A stretch of DNA of 64,000 bases from Dehalococcoidia bacterium UBA1141. GTDB lineage: Bacteria > Chloroflexota > Dehalococcoidia > Lucifugimonadales > UBA3495. Position numbers and translations under genes: made by a program. Under the pieces are notes generated by a model, which saw only the letters and a program-made list of their open reading frames with translations, had not been told where the DNA came from and did no database searches. The stretch lies in NCBI GenBank assembly GCA_002311385.1, contig DCAE01000135.1, forward strand, positions 1-64,000, given 5' to 3'. Below, piece after piece: positions 50,454 to 59,117 of the stretch; positions within the stretch are counted from its first letter, which is position 1; the number at the start of each line of letters is the position of its first letter.

Positions 50454-51617
50454 TCATGCCGTAGCTCTGTAAACCTGAATGTACTTGTCGGCTGTGGCCG
50501 CCCAGGTGAATTCGGCCAGAGCATAGGCCTGGGCATCCTTGCCCAGGTCCTCCCGGTATTTATCCTCGTTCACCAACCGCACCAAGCTCTCCACCGCCGC
50601 CACCCGGTCAAAAGTGGGAACAACATCCGCGCCTCGCACCAAAAGCTCCCGGTTTGCTCCAACATCGTGGGTCAGCAGAGGAAGACCGTGGGCCATGGCT
50701 TCGAAGAAGACCAGCCCGAAGGCTTCGTAGTGGGAAAAGAGAGCGAAAATGTCCGACTCCGCATACCACCGGTTCAACTCCTCATCGGACAGCTCCCCGG
50801 TCAGGATTACTAGCTCATTCATGCCCATGTCATTGACGGCTCGGACGATATTCGCTTCGTCTCCCTCATCCCGGCCAATCAAGACCAGCCTTACCGGCCT
50901 CCGAAATCGGGAATTGGCTTCCTGAAGAACCCTGAGGAGCCACATCTGACCCTTGTGCTCACCCAGGCGTCCCACACACAAGACGGTTAAAGCATCATCG
51001 TCTCCGGAGTGCTTGCGCTCGGCCACCACTTCCGGGGGAGACGCCCCCCAGCCGATTATGGCCTGCTTCTTTTTAGGTACCATGTAGGCTCGGCGCACCC
51101 GGCCTTCCTCCAGCCGTGTTAGCGCAACCACGCGGTCCACCACATTGCACAAGAATGCGTTGAAGGGCCGCAGCCACCACCGGCTAACCGGCAGGGTGTG
51201 GAAGGATGGCGTGAATACAAACCTGGCCCGGCCCCGGAACCAAAACCAGGTCCAGAGATGCCCCCAAAACCAACCGTCGCCGACAAAATGAATCACGTTG
51301 GGGTTGAATTCTTTGAGGTAGCGGCGAATCCGGAACGGGGAGAACCAAACCAGAGGCACCGAATACAGAGGAATCGATCTCCTGGGAAACCCGGGCAACC
51401 GAAAAATGTCTATGTTTTCGTCGGTGGTTTCCCGGTCCGCCCAATCAGGTTGAGCCACCCTGGGGAAGGAGTATTTGGTAGTAAGGACCCCCACGGCCTC
51501 CACATCACCGGATTTTTGAAGCTGGAAAGTAAGCTGCTCTATGGCGCGCTCAATGCCGCCCAGATAAGGGCGAAAATAGGGCGTTAAAAACAATACCCTG
51601 AGGGACGGGTCTTCCAC
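50454..51617 (-). CDS. Glycosyltransferase family 4
   Basis: 387 residues from GTG at 51617, preferred because GGAG lies eight bases upstream and because codons further upstream are unlike the family. N-terminal GT-B domain: VLFLTPYFRPYLGGIERAIEQL (acceptor side). C-terminal donor domain: VLCVGRLGEHKGQMWLL, LVLIGRDEGDEANI, ILTGELSDEELNRWYAESDIFALFSHYEAFGLVFFEAMAHGLPLL with the EX7E motif. A retaining enzyme using a nucleotide sugar. Acceptor unknown: could be glycolipid, exopolysaccharide or a small solute. The nearby GH63-like gene hints at a shared glycoside, but a 206-bp gap separates them. Confidence 0.88.
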   Translation of the reverse strand: MEDPSLRVLFLTPYFRPYLGGIERAIEQLTFQLQKSGDVEAVGVLTTKYSFPRVAQPDWADRETTDENIDIFRLPGFPRRSIPLYSVPLVWFSPFRIRRYLKEFNPNVIHFVGDGWFWGHLWTWFWFRGRARFVFTPSFHTLPVSRWWLRPFNAFLCNVVDRVVALTRLEEGRVRRAYMVPKKKQAIIGWGASPPEVVAERKHSGDDDALTVLCVGRLGEHKGQMWLLRVLQEANSRFRRPVRLVLIGRDEGDEANIVRAVNDMGMNELVILTGELSDEELNRWYAESDIFALFSHYEAFGLVFFEAMAHGLPLLTHDVGANRELLVRGADVVPTFDRVAAVESLVRLVNEDKYREDLGKDAQAYALAEFTWAATADKYIQVYRATA

Positions 51618-52038
51618 TGAACTACTCCGGTCAATTACTCCGGTTTCGGGCTCCCGGAAGACTCTCCGAGAACCGGCTTCGCCAGCCTGGAAAGCAAGGG
51701 CAATGCTAACCGTACCCCCAAAGTGTGTCAACGGCCCATTCTTAACCGACCGAGACAAATTCCACCAAGCTTGACCTGCTTAGGTCCATGGGTGATAGAC
51801 CTGCTCAAATAGGGTGCTATTACCCTTAGCCCGCCCGGTGGTGAGTCTTACGCTAAATAAGCAGGCGAATTGCGATCAACTTTCCATGCTCTTGCGGGTG
51901 GCTGCCGCAATTCAATCTATTCGAGTCACATCCGAATTCGGACGACCCGATACCTCAATATTTTCTTGAGGGAATTCAGGCCCTATTCCCATACGTTCAA
52001 CCTACTGTCATTTAACACGGCGAAGGGGGAGCTACAAA
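51618..52038. other. Intergenic region between divergent genes
   Basis: About 420 bases, including a run of open codons before the glycosyltransferase start that resemble no known domain. It should hold divergent promoters. No hairpin, repeat copy or RNA element was recognised. Confidence 0.3.
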
Positions 52039-52908
52039 ATGACTTCAACTAGAAGCTCAAAGAACTCGGAGAAATTGATTAAGGATTTCTCTTGGGACGC
52101 TCTGCCCGAGGTAGCCAAAGAGCGCTGGGAAGAGATGGTGGCCTATAGCTCAACCGTCGAGAATCAGCTATCCAAAGCCAAGGCGAGCCGAACTCAAGCG
52201 GAAACCGAGCGCCAGCGCATCGGCAGTGAAACGTTGAAAGCCACCAAAGAAGCCTGCCGGGCAGTGGTCGCCGATTCCAAGCGCGCCATAACCAAGCTCA
52301 AGGCCCAAGTGGCCGAGGCCGATGAGAATTATGCGGAGTCCAGGCGTCAGTTGGAGCAGGCGCTATCCATTCGCAACGAAGCCGACGCCTACAAAGAGAA
52401 TACGATTGCTTCCGGTGAAAAACAGGCCCAAGAGCTGTTGCGAGCTGCCACCCACGCCGCCGAGGTGGAGTGCGCTCGCTTGAAGAAACAAGCATCTCTA
52501 GAAGCATACCAATTGCTGGCCCAAGCTGAGGCCATGCGGGGCGCTGCACAAGAGGAATTAGAAGCGCAAAAGATTTACGCCGAGGCCGCCATGCTGAAGG
52601 CCGACGCCCACGAAGCCTTGAGCGAACTGCAAGCACGGCTGGAGGATTCGGAGGATGCGCTGGATGACGCCTTTACCGAAGAAGCGACCTCGGATGAGGC
52701 TAAGGATGAGCCGAACGATGGGCCGGTTGCGGAAATAAAGGAAATTCTAGAATCTGTCGGCCACAATCCCAACGGCACTAACGTTTCCGGTAATAACGGT
52801 GCAGTGACAACTCCGTTGGAATCCCCTTCGTCCAGCGACCCCCAAGCAGGCACGGACTCCACTTCGTCCAAACCCCGCGCCAAGGCGAGTCGAGCAAAGG
52901 CAGCGTAG
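52039..52908 (+). CDS. Coiled-coil protein of unknown function
   Basis: A 289-residue Ala/Glu/Lys-rich protein. Residues about 35-215 form a nearly continuous helix with heptad-like spacing (SKAKASRTQAETERQRI to EALSELQARLEDSEDAL). An acidic, Ser/Pro-rich tail follows, ending in a basic KPRAKASRAKAA. GGGGGAG lies just upstream of the ATG. There is no signal peptide or membrane segment. It could be a structural or DivIVA/SMC-like scaffold, but no family is recognised. The basic tail could bind nucleic acid. Confidence 0.65.
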   Translation: MTSTRSSKNSEKLIKDFSWDALPEVAKERWEEMVAYSSTVENQLSKAKASRTQAETERQRIGSETLKATKEACRAVVADSKRAITKLKAQVAEADENYAESRRQLEQALSIRNEADAYKENTIASGEKQAQELLRAATHAAEVECARLKKQASLEAYQLLAQAEAMRGAAQEELEAQKIYAEAAMLKADAHEALSELQARLEDSEDALDDAFTEEATSDEAKDEPNDGPVAEIKEILESVGHNPNGTNVSGNNGAVTTPLESPSSSDPQAGTDSTSSKPRAKASRAKAA

Positions 52909-52967
52909 TCTGGGTTTATTAAGACGGGAACTAAAACAAGAAACAAAATAACCCTGCGAGAGCTGAA

Positions 52968-55229
52968 TCAGGCGAAATTTAGGCCGTTTCGCCAAGCCTG
53001 GGCGATTTCAGTTACCGACAGGTTCAACCGAGGACCCCATTTGAAATTGCTCCCACCGGTAGTCCCTAAGTTGAGAATCGGAACTTGGGCTCGGGCCGCC
53101 AGTTCCTCCAGTTGAGGCCACTGCTCAGGCGTAAGGGATATGACGATGCGGGATTGGCCTTCGCCAAACATTGTCATGTCCCATCTGACACTAGATGCCG
53201 GGCTGCCGGTGGGAGTCGGGCTACCGGTAGAAGGGGGGCTACCAGTGAAACCCACGCCCCCCTGGATGCAAGACTCTGCCAGCGCCACTCCCAGTCCCCC
53301 TTCGGCGCAATCATGAGCCGAGGCCGCCACGCCGTCGCCGATAAGTCGGCGGCATAGGTCTTGTACACTGCTTTCCAAGGCAAGGTCCAACACTGGCCTC
53401 CCCGCCACCAGCCCTTGCACTACCTGAAGGTATTCGCTGCCAGCCAAGTCCATCTTACGGGGCCGCAAATCACTCCTACCCAGCAAGGCCACTGATAACC
53501 CGTCACTGGGGAAGCCTGATTGGCAATGGCGAGACGCATCCTCCAAGAGACCCAAACCGCCCAGCACCGGAGTGGGGTAGATTGCTTGACCCTTGGACTC
53601 GTTGTATAGGCTCACATTCCCGCTAACCACCGGAACGCCTAAGTACCGGCAGGCCATGGCCATGCCCCTGATGCACCACTCCAATTGGTAGTAAACATCG
53701 GGCCTTTCCGGGTTGCCGAAGTTCAAGCAGTCGGTCAAGGCCAATGGTTCTGCGCCGACGCAAGACAGGTTCCGGCAAACCTCGGCCACGGCTATCTGCC
53801 CACCACGGTAGGGGTCCAGATAGCAATAGCGGCTGTTGCCGTCGATGCTCAGCGCAATTGCCTTTCTGGTACCTTTGATTCGCAATACGGCGGCGTCGCT
53901 GCCCGGTCCCAACACCGTGTTGGTCTGCACTTGGTGGTCGTACTGGCGGTACACGCTTTCTTTGCTAGCGATGTTCGGCGACGCCAGAAGCCTAATTAAA
54001 ATATCGCTTGGCCCCTCAGGCGGTAATGGAATCTGGTCGATAGCTAATTTTTGTCTTCGCTTGTAGTCTTTGTCCGGTTTTCCCTTGAGACGGTACCTGG
54101 GCGCAGCGACCAAGTGCTTGATTGGCACGCTGGCTATTTGCCGGGGACCGTCCACCACCACCGCTTCCTTCCGGGATATCACCTCGCCAATCAACTGGCA
54201 GGGTACGTCCCACCTTTCAAAGATTTTCCTAACCCGTTCCGTCTTGTCGGGACGGGTCACCAGAATCATCCGTTCCTGAGACTCGGAGAGCATCACTTCG
54301 TAGCCGGTCATGCCCTTTTCCCGGAGATGCACCTGAGCGATGTCCAAAGACACACCTCGGCCAGCTCGGTAGGCCGACTCTATGGCTGCACTGGTCAGTC
54401 CGGCAGCACCCAAGTCTTGGATAGCCAGCACGTCACCCGTTTCAAGCGCCTCCAGACAGGCCTCTATCAGTACCTTCTCCAGAAACGGGTTGCCCACTTG
54501 GACCGTGGGTCTAAGTTCTTCCTCCGCCTCAAAGGTCCGAGAGGCCAGGCCTGAAGCTCCGTGGATTCCGTCCCTTCCTGTGCCAGCGCCCACCAGCAAT
54601 AAAACGTTGCCTGCCTGCCCCGCCGATGCGGTGGCTATGGCATCTTTTTTAACCAACCCAACACACATGGCGTTGACCAAGGGGTTTTGGGAATAGGACT
54701 CGTCGAAATAAATCTCGCCAGCCACGTCGGGCACGCCCAAGCAGTTCCCATACCAAGAGATGCCGCCGACCACGCCCTGGAAAAGGTGTTGATTATGGGG
54801 GTCGGAAAGCGGACCGAAGCGAAGGGAGTTCAAGAGGGCGATGGGCCGTGCGCCCATGGCCAAGATATCTCTGACTATCCCGCCCACCCCTGTTGCGGCC
54901 CCTTGATGCGGCTCCACCGCCGAAGGGTGGTTGTGGGACTCGACCTTGAATACCACGGCCAAGCCGTCGCCGATATCAACGGCGCCAGCGTTCTCGGCCC
55001 CCTGTTGAGACAATACCCTGGAAGACTGGCTGGGAAAGAACTTTAGTAGGGGACGGGAGTGCTTGTAGCCGCAATGCTCACTCCAAAGAGCGCCAAACAT
55101 CCCCAGTTCCACCGGGTTGGGCTCCCGGTTCAGCAGATCCACGATTCTGTTATATTCAGCCCGGCTCAGTGCGATTTCGTCCAGCGCTTCTTGTGTTATT
55201 TCGCCGGTTATTTCGCCCTCGGCTACCAT
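52968..55229 (-). CDS. purL: Phosphoribosylformylglycinamidine synthase subunit II
   Basis: ATP-dependent FGAM synthase of purine synthesis. 753 residues, the size of the small PurL used with PurQ and PurS. Motifs: MFGALWSEHCGYKHSRPLLK, VFKVESHNHPSAVEPHQGAATGVGGI, GVPDVAGEIYFDESY, LAIQDLGAAGLTSAAIE, and YLGVPVVSGNVSLYNES. A low-complexity GSPPSTGSPTPTGSP insert near residue 685 is unusual and looks like a small tandem expansion. The start overlaps recF by 7 bp. PurQ and PurS are not in the window. Confidence 0.96.
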   Translation of the reverse strand: MVAEGEITGEITQEALDEIALSRAEYNRIVDLLNREPNPVELGMFGALWSEHCGYKHSRPLLKFFPSQSSRVLSQQGAENAGAVDIGDGLAVVFKVESHNHPSAVEPHQGAATGVGGIVRDILAMGARPIALLNSLRFGPLSDPHNQHLFQGVVGGISWYGNCLGVPDVAGEIYFDESYSQNPLVNAMCVGLVKKDAIATASAGQAGNVLLLVGAGTGRDGIHGASGLASRTFEAEEELRPTVQVGNPFLEKVLIEACLEALETGDVLAIQDLGAAGLTSAAIESAYRAGRGVSLDIAQVHLREKGMTGYEVMLSESQERMILVTRPDKTERVRKIFERWDVPCQLIGEVISRKEAVVVDGPRQIASVPIKHLVAAPRYRLKGKPDKDYKRRQKLAIDQIPLPPEGPSDILIRLLASPNIASKESVYRQYDHQVQTNTVLGPGSDAAVLRIKGTRKAIALSIDGNSRYCYLDPYRGGQIAVAEVCRNLSCVGAEPLALTDCLNFGNPERPDVYYQLEWCIRGMAMACRYLGVPVVSGNVSLYNESKGQAIYPTPVLGGLGLLEDASRHCQSGFPSDGLSVALLGRSDLRPRKMDLAGSEYLQVVQGLVAGRPVLDLALESSVQDLCRRLIGDGVAASAHDCAEGGLGVALAESCIQGGVGFTGSPPSTGSPTPTGSPASSVRWDMTMFGEGQSRIVISLTPEQWPQLEELAARAQVPILNLGTTGGSNFKWGPRLNLSVTEIAQAWRNGLNFA

Positions 55230-56401
55230 GGTTGAACTCCCCCATCGGCTACTCGAAAATAGGTCGCCGTCTCTCCAAAAAAGTCCTTCATCGGCTCAAT
55301 GTCCGTGGTAGTAATCAGGGATTGCTGGTACTGAGTTGCCTTCTCCAGAACTCTCCGCCTACGGTCCGAATCCATCTCAGATAGCACGTCGTCCAGCAAA
55401 ATAATGGGCCCTTCTCCACGGACGGAGGCGAGGTAGGAAGCCTCGGCCAATCGCAAAGACAGACCCAGTGTGCGGGCCTGTCCTCGTGACGCAAAGGTTC
55501 CCATGTCCACCTCGTTTATCAGCAGGTCGAAATCGTCTCGGTGCGGACCGACAACGGTATTTGCGGTTGCTCGCTCGCGCCGAGAGGCGGCAGCCAGCGA
55601 CTGGCGAAATTGCTCCTCCGTGTCTTGGATGGTTTCGGCCACGGGCACATTGGGTTGATAGGAAATCTGGAAAAATTCCCCTGGTGTCGCAAGTTGGGCG
55701 TGATGCTCCGCACAAACGCTGGCAAGCACTTTCATCACATCTCTCCGCCGCCAGGTAATCCAGGAGCCTTCCCGCACCAGCTCATCGTCCCAAAAAGCAA
55801 GCTCTTCAGCTTGGGCCCGACCGTCGTTAATCATCCTGAGCAATTGGTTCCTTTGCTGCACAACTTTCTGGTAGCGTTGCAGACCCTTTATGTATAACGG
55901 ATCGGCTTGGGAAATCAAAACATCCAGGAACCGGCGTCGTCCCGAAGGCGGTCCCATGACCAGTTCAATATCTTCGGCGCTGAATAACACAGCATTGACC
56001 GTGCCCACCAACTCGGTAGCCGTGCGCTTGACCCGGCTAACCCGAATCTGCTTCCTGACGGAAATCCCGCCGTGCCTGGGGTCCCGTTCCGACTCACCTG
56101 CGTCGGCCCTGGGCGGCACCGGCTGGTAGCCCACCATCACCTGTACCCGCTCACCCAACTTTTCGATGGTGCCGCCAACCAGGCCATGATTCCCTTGGGC
56201 GGCGGCTTGAAAGTTCAAGACTTCCCGCTCGTTTTCCGCCCTGAATGACCGGGCGATGGCCAGGAGGTAGACCGCCTCCAGCAAGGTGGTCTTTCCTTGT
56301 GCGTTGGGCCCGAAAAATACTACCACACCTTCAGGAAGGTCGAGTTCGAGTTCAACCAGATTACGGAAGTTGGTGAGACTGAGGTGGGAGAGGTAGGCCA
56401 A
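55223..56401 (-). CDS. recF: DNA replication and repair protein RecF
   Basis: A 392-residue SMC-like ATPase that binds single-strand gaps and helps load RecA. Walker A FFGPNAQGKTTLLEAVYLLA (about residues 28-47), signature motif FASRGQARTLGLSLRLAEA, and Walker B GPIILLDDVLSEMD (about 338-350). The start is TTG at 56401 (LAYLSHLSLTNFRNL, as in the family). In this genome recF is linked to purL (7-bp overlap) rather than to dnaA-dnaN-gyrB. Confidence 0.94.
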   Translation of the reverse strand: MAYLSHLSLTNFRNLVELELDLPEGVVVFFGPNAQGKTTLLEAVYLLAIARSFRAENEREVLNFQAAAQGNHGLVGGTIEKLGERVQVMVGYQPVPPRADAGESERDPRHGGISVRKQIRVSRVKRTATELVGTVNAVLFSAEDIELVMGPPSGRRRFLDVLISQADPLYIKGLQRYQKVVQQRNQLLRMINDGRAQAEELAFWDDELVREGSWITWRRRDVMKVLASVCAEHHAQLATPGEFFQISYQPNVPVAETIQDTEEQFRQSLAAASRRERATANTVVGPHRDDFDLLINEVDMGTFASRGQARTLGLSLRLAEASYLASVRGEGPIILLDDVLSEMDSDRRRRVLEKATQYQQSLITTTDIEPMKDFFGETATYFRVADGGVQPW

Positions 56402-56612
56402 ACGCTACGTCCTTCCGTGTACTTAGTAACAGCTATTTAATAGCCTGGACATCAATTATTTAGTAACCTGGAAATCAATCGATGGGCGTTGATTAGCTGC
56501 TAGTGGAATGGCCGCCACGGAGGCAGCGGGGAGCCGTTTTTGCCGAATCGTTCTAGGCAGGGCCAGCCAAAGCCGTTAAACGGTTCAGGCTCCGGCACAA
56601 TCTGCCTGGAGG

Positions 56613-57443
56613 TCAACCGCCTTCTTTTATTGATTGTATCTGTTGGTTCAGCTCCGCAGCGCTGCTTGTATCCCCGTCGGACAGCCGGAAACAACGGTCT
56701 AGGTAGAGTTGGGCTAGGCGGGATGCCTGTTGGGTAGTCTCTTTAGCCACGGCCAACAAGCTTGGCACCAGGTAATTTTCCGGCAGGTGCCGACCCAACG
56801 TGCTGATTTCCGCCGCCACCTCTTCCGCCTCGTTGGAATCGCTCCCTTCCACCGCGAACCGCAACTTGCCCAGCAGCCTGGAAAGTTCCCCCAGCTTATC
56901 CTTTTCACTCATCAAGCCAAACAGGACTTCATTGACATTGTAGGAGGTATCTTCGGCTTGACCCCCGGAGTCGGCAGTCTGTCCGCCAAGAGGGATGCTA
57001 CCAGAGGTTCCCAGACCGGACTCAACCTCCGGGATAGCCGAATCGAAACCGATACTAACGGCGCCAGCTTGTTCGGTATACAGCTGAGTGTAGGCTTGGA
57101 CAGCCTCGGTTACAGCCTCCATCATCCTGGGCAGGTCGTAGGAGAACATGCTATCGCCGAAAACCAAATCATCATCCCGCAGCCGACTCATTTGCTCCAA
57201 TGCTTCGTAGCTGTCCAACGCCTCGGGCACCGGGGGCATCGCGAAGGCGGTAAAATCACTCAAGGGAAGGCTGCCGAGATGGGACGCAAGGAAGGGCGGA
57301 ACGTACTTGGTCAAGTCGGATTTAACGGGGAGAGTAACCACATAGGTAGCATAAACTTTTTCCGGCTCGGTGCTCACCCGAAAATATAGCAGGGCGTGCC
57401 CTTTGGGATGTTGAGGGTCGCCCCTTTCAAATGTAAGATTCAT
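56613..57443 (-). CDS. Hypothetical protein
   Basis: A 276-residue protein with no recognised domain. Residues 1-70 have a beta pattern (HALLYFRVSTEPEKVYATYVVTLPV, then a KYVPPFLASHLG segment). The middle has a Gly/Ser-rich low-complexity linker, and the C-terminal 110 residues are helical (MSEKDKLGELSRLLGKLRF to LAQLYLDRCFRLSDGD). There is no signal peptide or membrane helix. It is transcribed away from the MaoC pair and stands about 210 bp upstream of recF in the same direction. It may be specific to this lineage. Confidence 0.65.
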   Translation of the reverse strand: MNLTFERGDPQHPKGHALLYFRVSTEPEKVYATYVVTLPVKSDLTKYVPPFLASHLGSLPLSDFTAFAMPPVPEALDSYEALEQMSRLRDDDLVFGDSMFSYDLPRMMEAVTEAVQAYTQLYTEQAGAVSIGFDSAIPEVESGLGTSGSIPLGGQTADSGGQAEDTSYNVNEVLFGLMSEKDKLGELSRLLGKLRFAVEGSDSNEAEEVAAEISTLGRHLPENYLVPSLLAVAKETTQQASRLAQLYLDRCFRLSDGDTSSAAELNQQIQSIKEGG

Positions 57444-57674
57444 ATGCCTATGCCCTAGAACCGGCTCTTTTTAATTAATGAGGTCCAGTCAGTCCATTAT
57501 AGGGTATCCGAATTACATAGGCCATACGGGAGATTCCCATTATCTGAAACTGACAGTCCAGCGATAATCCCACCCCTTCCAGGCACGATTCAGGCCTCAA
57601 TCAGTAATGTTGTATAGTATAGTTCAGTCACAAACCGGGGCTCCTCGCCCCTGCCAAGTTTGAGGAGGCAGCCC

Positions 57675-58094
57675 ATGGCCGGTCAGAACATAAAAGAGTT
57701 TGATTACGACAAACTGGTAATCGGCGAAGAGTTAGGTTCCTACGAGTATGTGTTGACCCAGGAGATGCTGGACAACTTTCGCGCCGCCGTGGATGACCCG
57801 GAAGCTTCTTTTCCCACCTTGGCGGTGAAGCACGACGCCACGGCCTTCGCCATGGTGTATGAAGACAACACCGGAGGCGTGAACGCAGGAAACGAAGTGG
57901 AATTCTTCAACCCACCCATCCCCGGGAAGACCATCCGCGTCACCGGTCGGGTGGCCGACAAATACCTCCGCAGGGACAAGCCCTACATGGTGATTGAGGC
58001 CACGGCTATAGATGAGGACGGTCGGCTGCTGGAAAAACTGCGCACCTACCAGATGAAAAAGCCCGATGAGGTTGGAAAGAAATGGCAGACCTAA
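57675..58094 (+). CDS. MaoC-like hot-dog protein, subunit 1 of a two-gene pair
   Basis: 139 residues from ATG at 57675, with GAGGAGG upstream. The first 40 residues (FDYDKLVIGEELGSYEYVLTQEMLDNFRAAVDD) are the N-terminal MaoC/FAS1-type pattern. NPPIPGKTIRVTGRVADKYLRRDKPYMVIEATAIDEDG is the hot-dog beta part. It lacks the complete hydratase dyad, like the large or structural subunit of split (R)-hydratases. It overlaps the next MaoC gene by 13 bp, and the pair should form a heteromer acting on acyl-CoA. The pairing recalls the HadAB-type dehydratases. Confidence 0.78.
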   Translation: MAGQNIKEFDYDKLVIGEELGSYEYVLTQEMLDNFRAAVDDPEASFPTLAVKHDATAFAMVYEDNTGGVNAGNEVEFFNPPIPGKTIRVTGRVADKYLRRDKPYMVIEATAIDEDGRLLEKLRTYQMKKPDEVGKKWQT

Positions 58095-58501
58095 AAATCG
58101 AGTTGAACCAGCCAATCCCCAGCGTTTCGAAGAAAATCACTCAAGAAAGCATCAACCAGTTTGAGTCCTGCGGAATCCTGGACCGGCAGAACATCCACAA
58201 CAACCCGGAGTTGGCCAAGCAAAGGTTAGGGTTCGCTCATCCATTGGCTTCCGGGCGCATGTCGGTTGCCTTTGCTGCCGAGAGCCTCCGCAAGTTCTTC
58301 GGCCCCGAAGTATTCAACCATACGGGCACGGTGAACCTGAAATTCCTGCGACCGGTGAAAGACGGCGACACCATCACCGTCACTGGAAATGTCAGTCATC
58401 AGCAGGAGGTTGACAAAGGGACTCTAGTGACCGTTTCACTGTTCTGTGAAAACCAAGACCGAGACAGGACAGCCATCGGCGACGGGACCGCAATCATTTA
58501 G
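58082..58501 (+). CDS. MaoC-like dehydratase, subunit 2
   Basis: A 139-residue hot-dog protein. It keeps the MaoC hydratase feature IHNNPELAKQRLGFAHPLASGRMSVAF, where the usual dyad is D-x4-H with HxD nearby; here an Asn/His arrangement (NIHNNPELA) is seen. GTVNLKFLRPVKDGDTITVTGNVSHQQE is the second conserved part. It is coupled to the upstream subunit through a 13-bp overlap. The probable reaction is reversible hydration of a 2-enoyl-CoA or a hydroxyacyl-CoA dehydration, with chain length unknown. Confidence 0.82.
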   Translation: MADLKIELNQPIPSVSKKITQESINQFESCGILDRQNIHNNPELAKQRLGFAHPLASGRMSVAFAAESLRKFFGPEVFNHTGTVNLKFLRPVKDGDTITVTGNVSHQQEVDKGTLVTVSLFCENQDRDRTAIGDGTAII

Positions 58502-58509
58502 GCAAGGCC

Positions 58510-58541
58510 CTCTCTGGATTCCGGCTTTCGCCGGTATGACG
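58510..58541 (+). repeat. Dispersed intergenic repeat, copy 4 (partial)
   Basis: Only the right-hand end is present: CTCTGGATTCCGGCTTTCG followed by CCGGTATGACGG, matching the end of copy 1 with few changes. It lies in the gap between the MaoC pair and the selenoprotein gene. Confidence 0.6.
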
Positions 58542-58579
58542 GAGCCATAACTGCAGCCCGGCTGAATAATAGTAATATC

Positions 58580-58608
58580 TTGCAATTTCCAAATGGTTTA
58601 TTTACACT
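58580..58608 (+). promoter_or_regulatory. Possible promoter of the SelW-like gene
   Basis: TTGCAA (58580-58585), a 17-base spacer and TACACT (58603-58608) precede the SelW-like ATG by about 34 bases. Each box matches the sigma-70 consensus at four of six positions. Suggestive only. Confidence 0.35.
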
Positions 58609-58641
58609 CGAAACATCCTTCCATGGCTTTTGAGGAGAATT

Positions 58642-58926
58642 ATGGCCGGCGGCGAACATGGAAAAGTCGAAGTTGAAATCCTATACTGCGTTTCTTGAGG
58701 ATACTACCCTGTCGCCACGTGGTTGGCGTCGGAATTTTACCGGTCGGACGCACCCGGAGATATCTCGCTTAAGTTGACGCCCGACGGCAAAGGGCGATTG
58801 GAAGTCTTCCTGGACGGAACGAAGATATTCGACCGGAAAGAGGAAGGCAGTTTCCCCGACTTGGGCAAGGTCAATGAACTCAAGATGACCATAGCCGAGA
58901 AACTATTTGAACTCGAGGAAGCTTAA
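58642..58926 (+). CDS. SelW/Rdx-family selenoprotein (in-frame TGA = selenocysteine)
   Basis: ATG at 58642 has GAGGAG four bases upstream. Read in one frame to TAA at 58924-58926, with TGA at 58696-58698 as selenocysteine, the protein has 94 residues. It starts with a beta strand, VEVEILYC, then the redox motif C-V-S-U (Cys16, Sec19) and UGYYPVATWLASEF. The end, FLDGTKIFDRKEEGSFPD, matches the G-K-L-I/V-x-S/D-K-K part of SelW proteins. A SECIS-like hairpin follows the TGA. A TTG at 58723 opens only a 67-residue fragment without the active site. Rdx proteins are small thioredoxin-fold oxidoreductases, function in bacteria largely open. It has its own terminator. Confidence 0.88.
58696..58732 (+). 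promoter_or_regulatory. UGA codon and bacterial SECIS-like hairpin
   Basis: After the TGA (58696-58698), bases 58709-58717 (CTGTCGCCA) pair with 58724-58732 (TGGCGTCGG), with one T-T mismatch and one T-G pair. The apical loop is CGTGGT (58718-58723). The loop begins 19 bases after TGA, within the 16-37 base range described for bacterial SECIS elements, and has G among its first two loop bases. Confidence 0.72.
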
Positions 58927-59011
58927 TCCCCGAAGCCTAATCCCGGAAGCTGAATTCCGGGGAAACCAAATCCCGGATTAGAGTCCTCGTATTATCGGTA
59001 ATCCAGACAAA

Positions 59012-59054
59012 AAGATGCAGCCCCGTGAAAATCAACGGTCTGCATCTTTTATTT
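59012..59054 (+). terminator. Rho-independent terminator of the SelW-like gene
   Basis: AAGATGCAG (59012-59020) pairs with CTGCATCTT (59040-59048), with an inner CCG/CGG extension, and TTATTT follows. It is placed about 85 bp past the TAA of the SelW-like gene. Confidence 0.75.
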
Positions 59055-59117
59055 GCAAAAGCCGGAGGCCAAGACCCAACCGTCCTATTCTTACAACCTT
59101 TATAAGCCGGAGAAATA

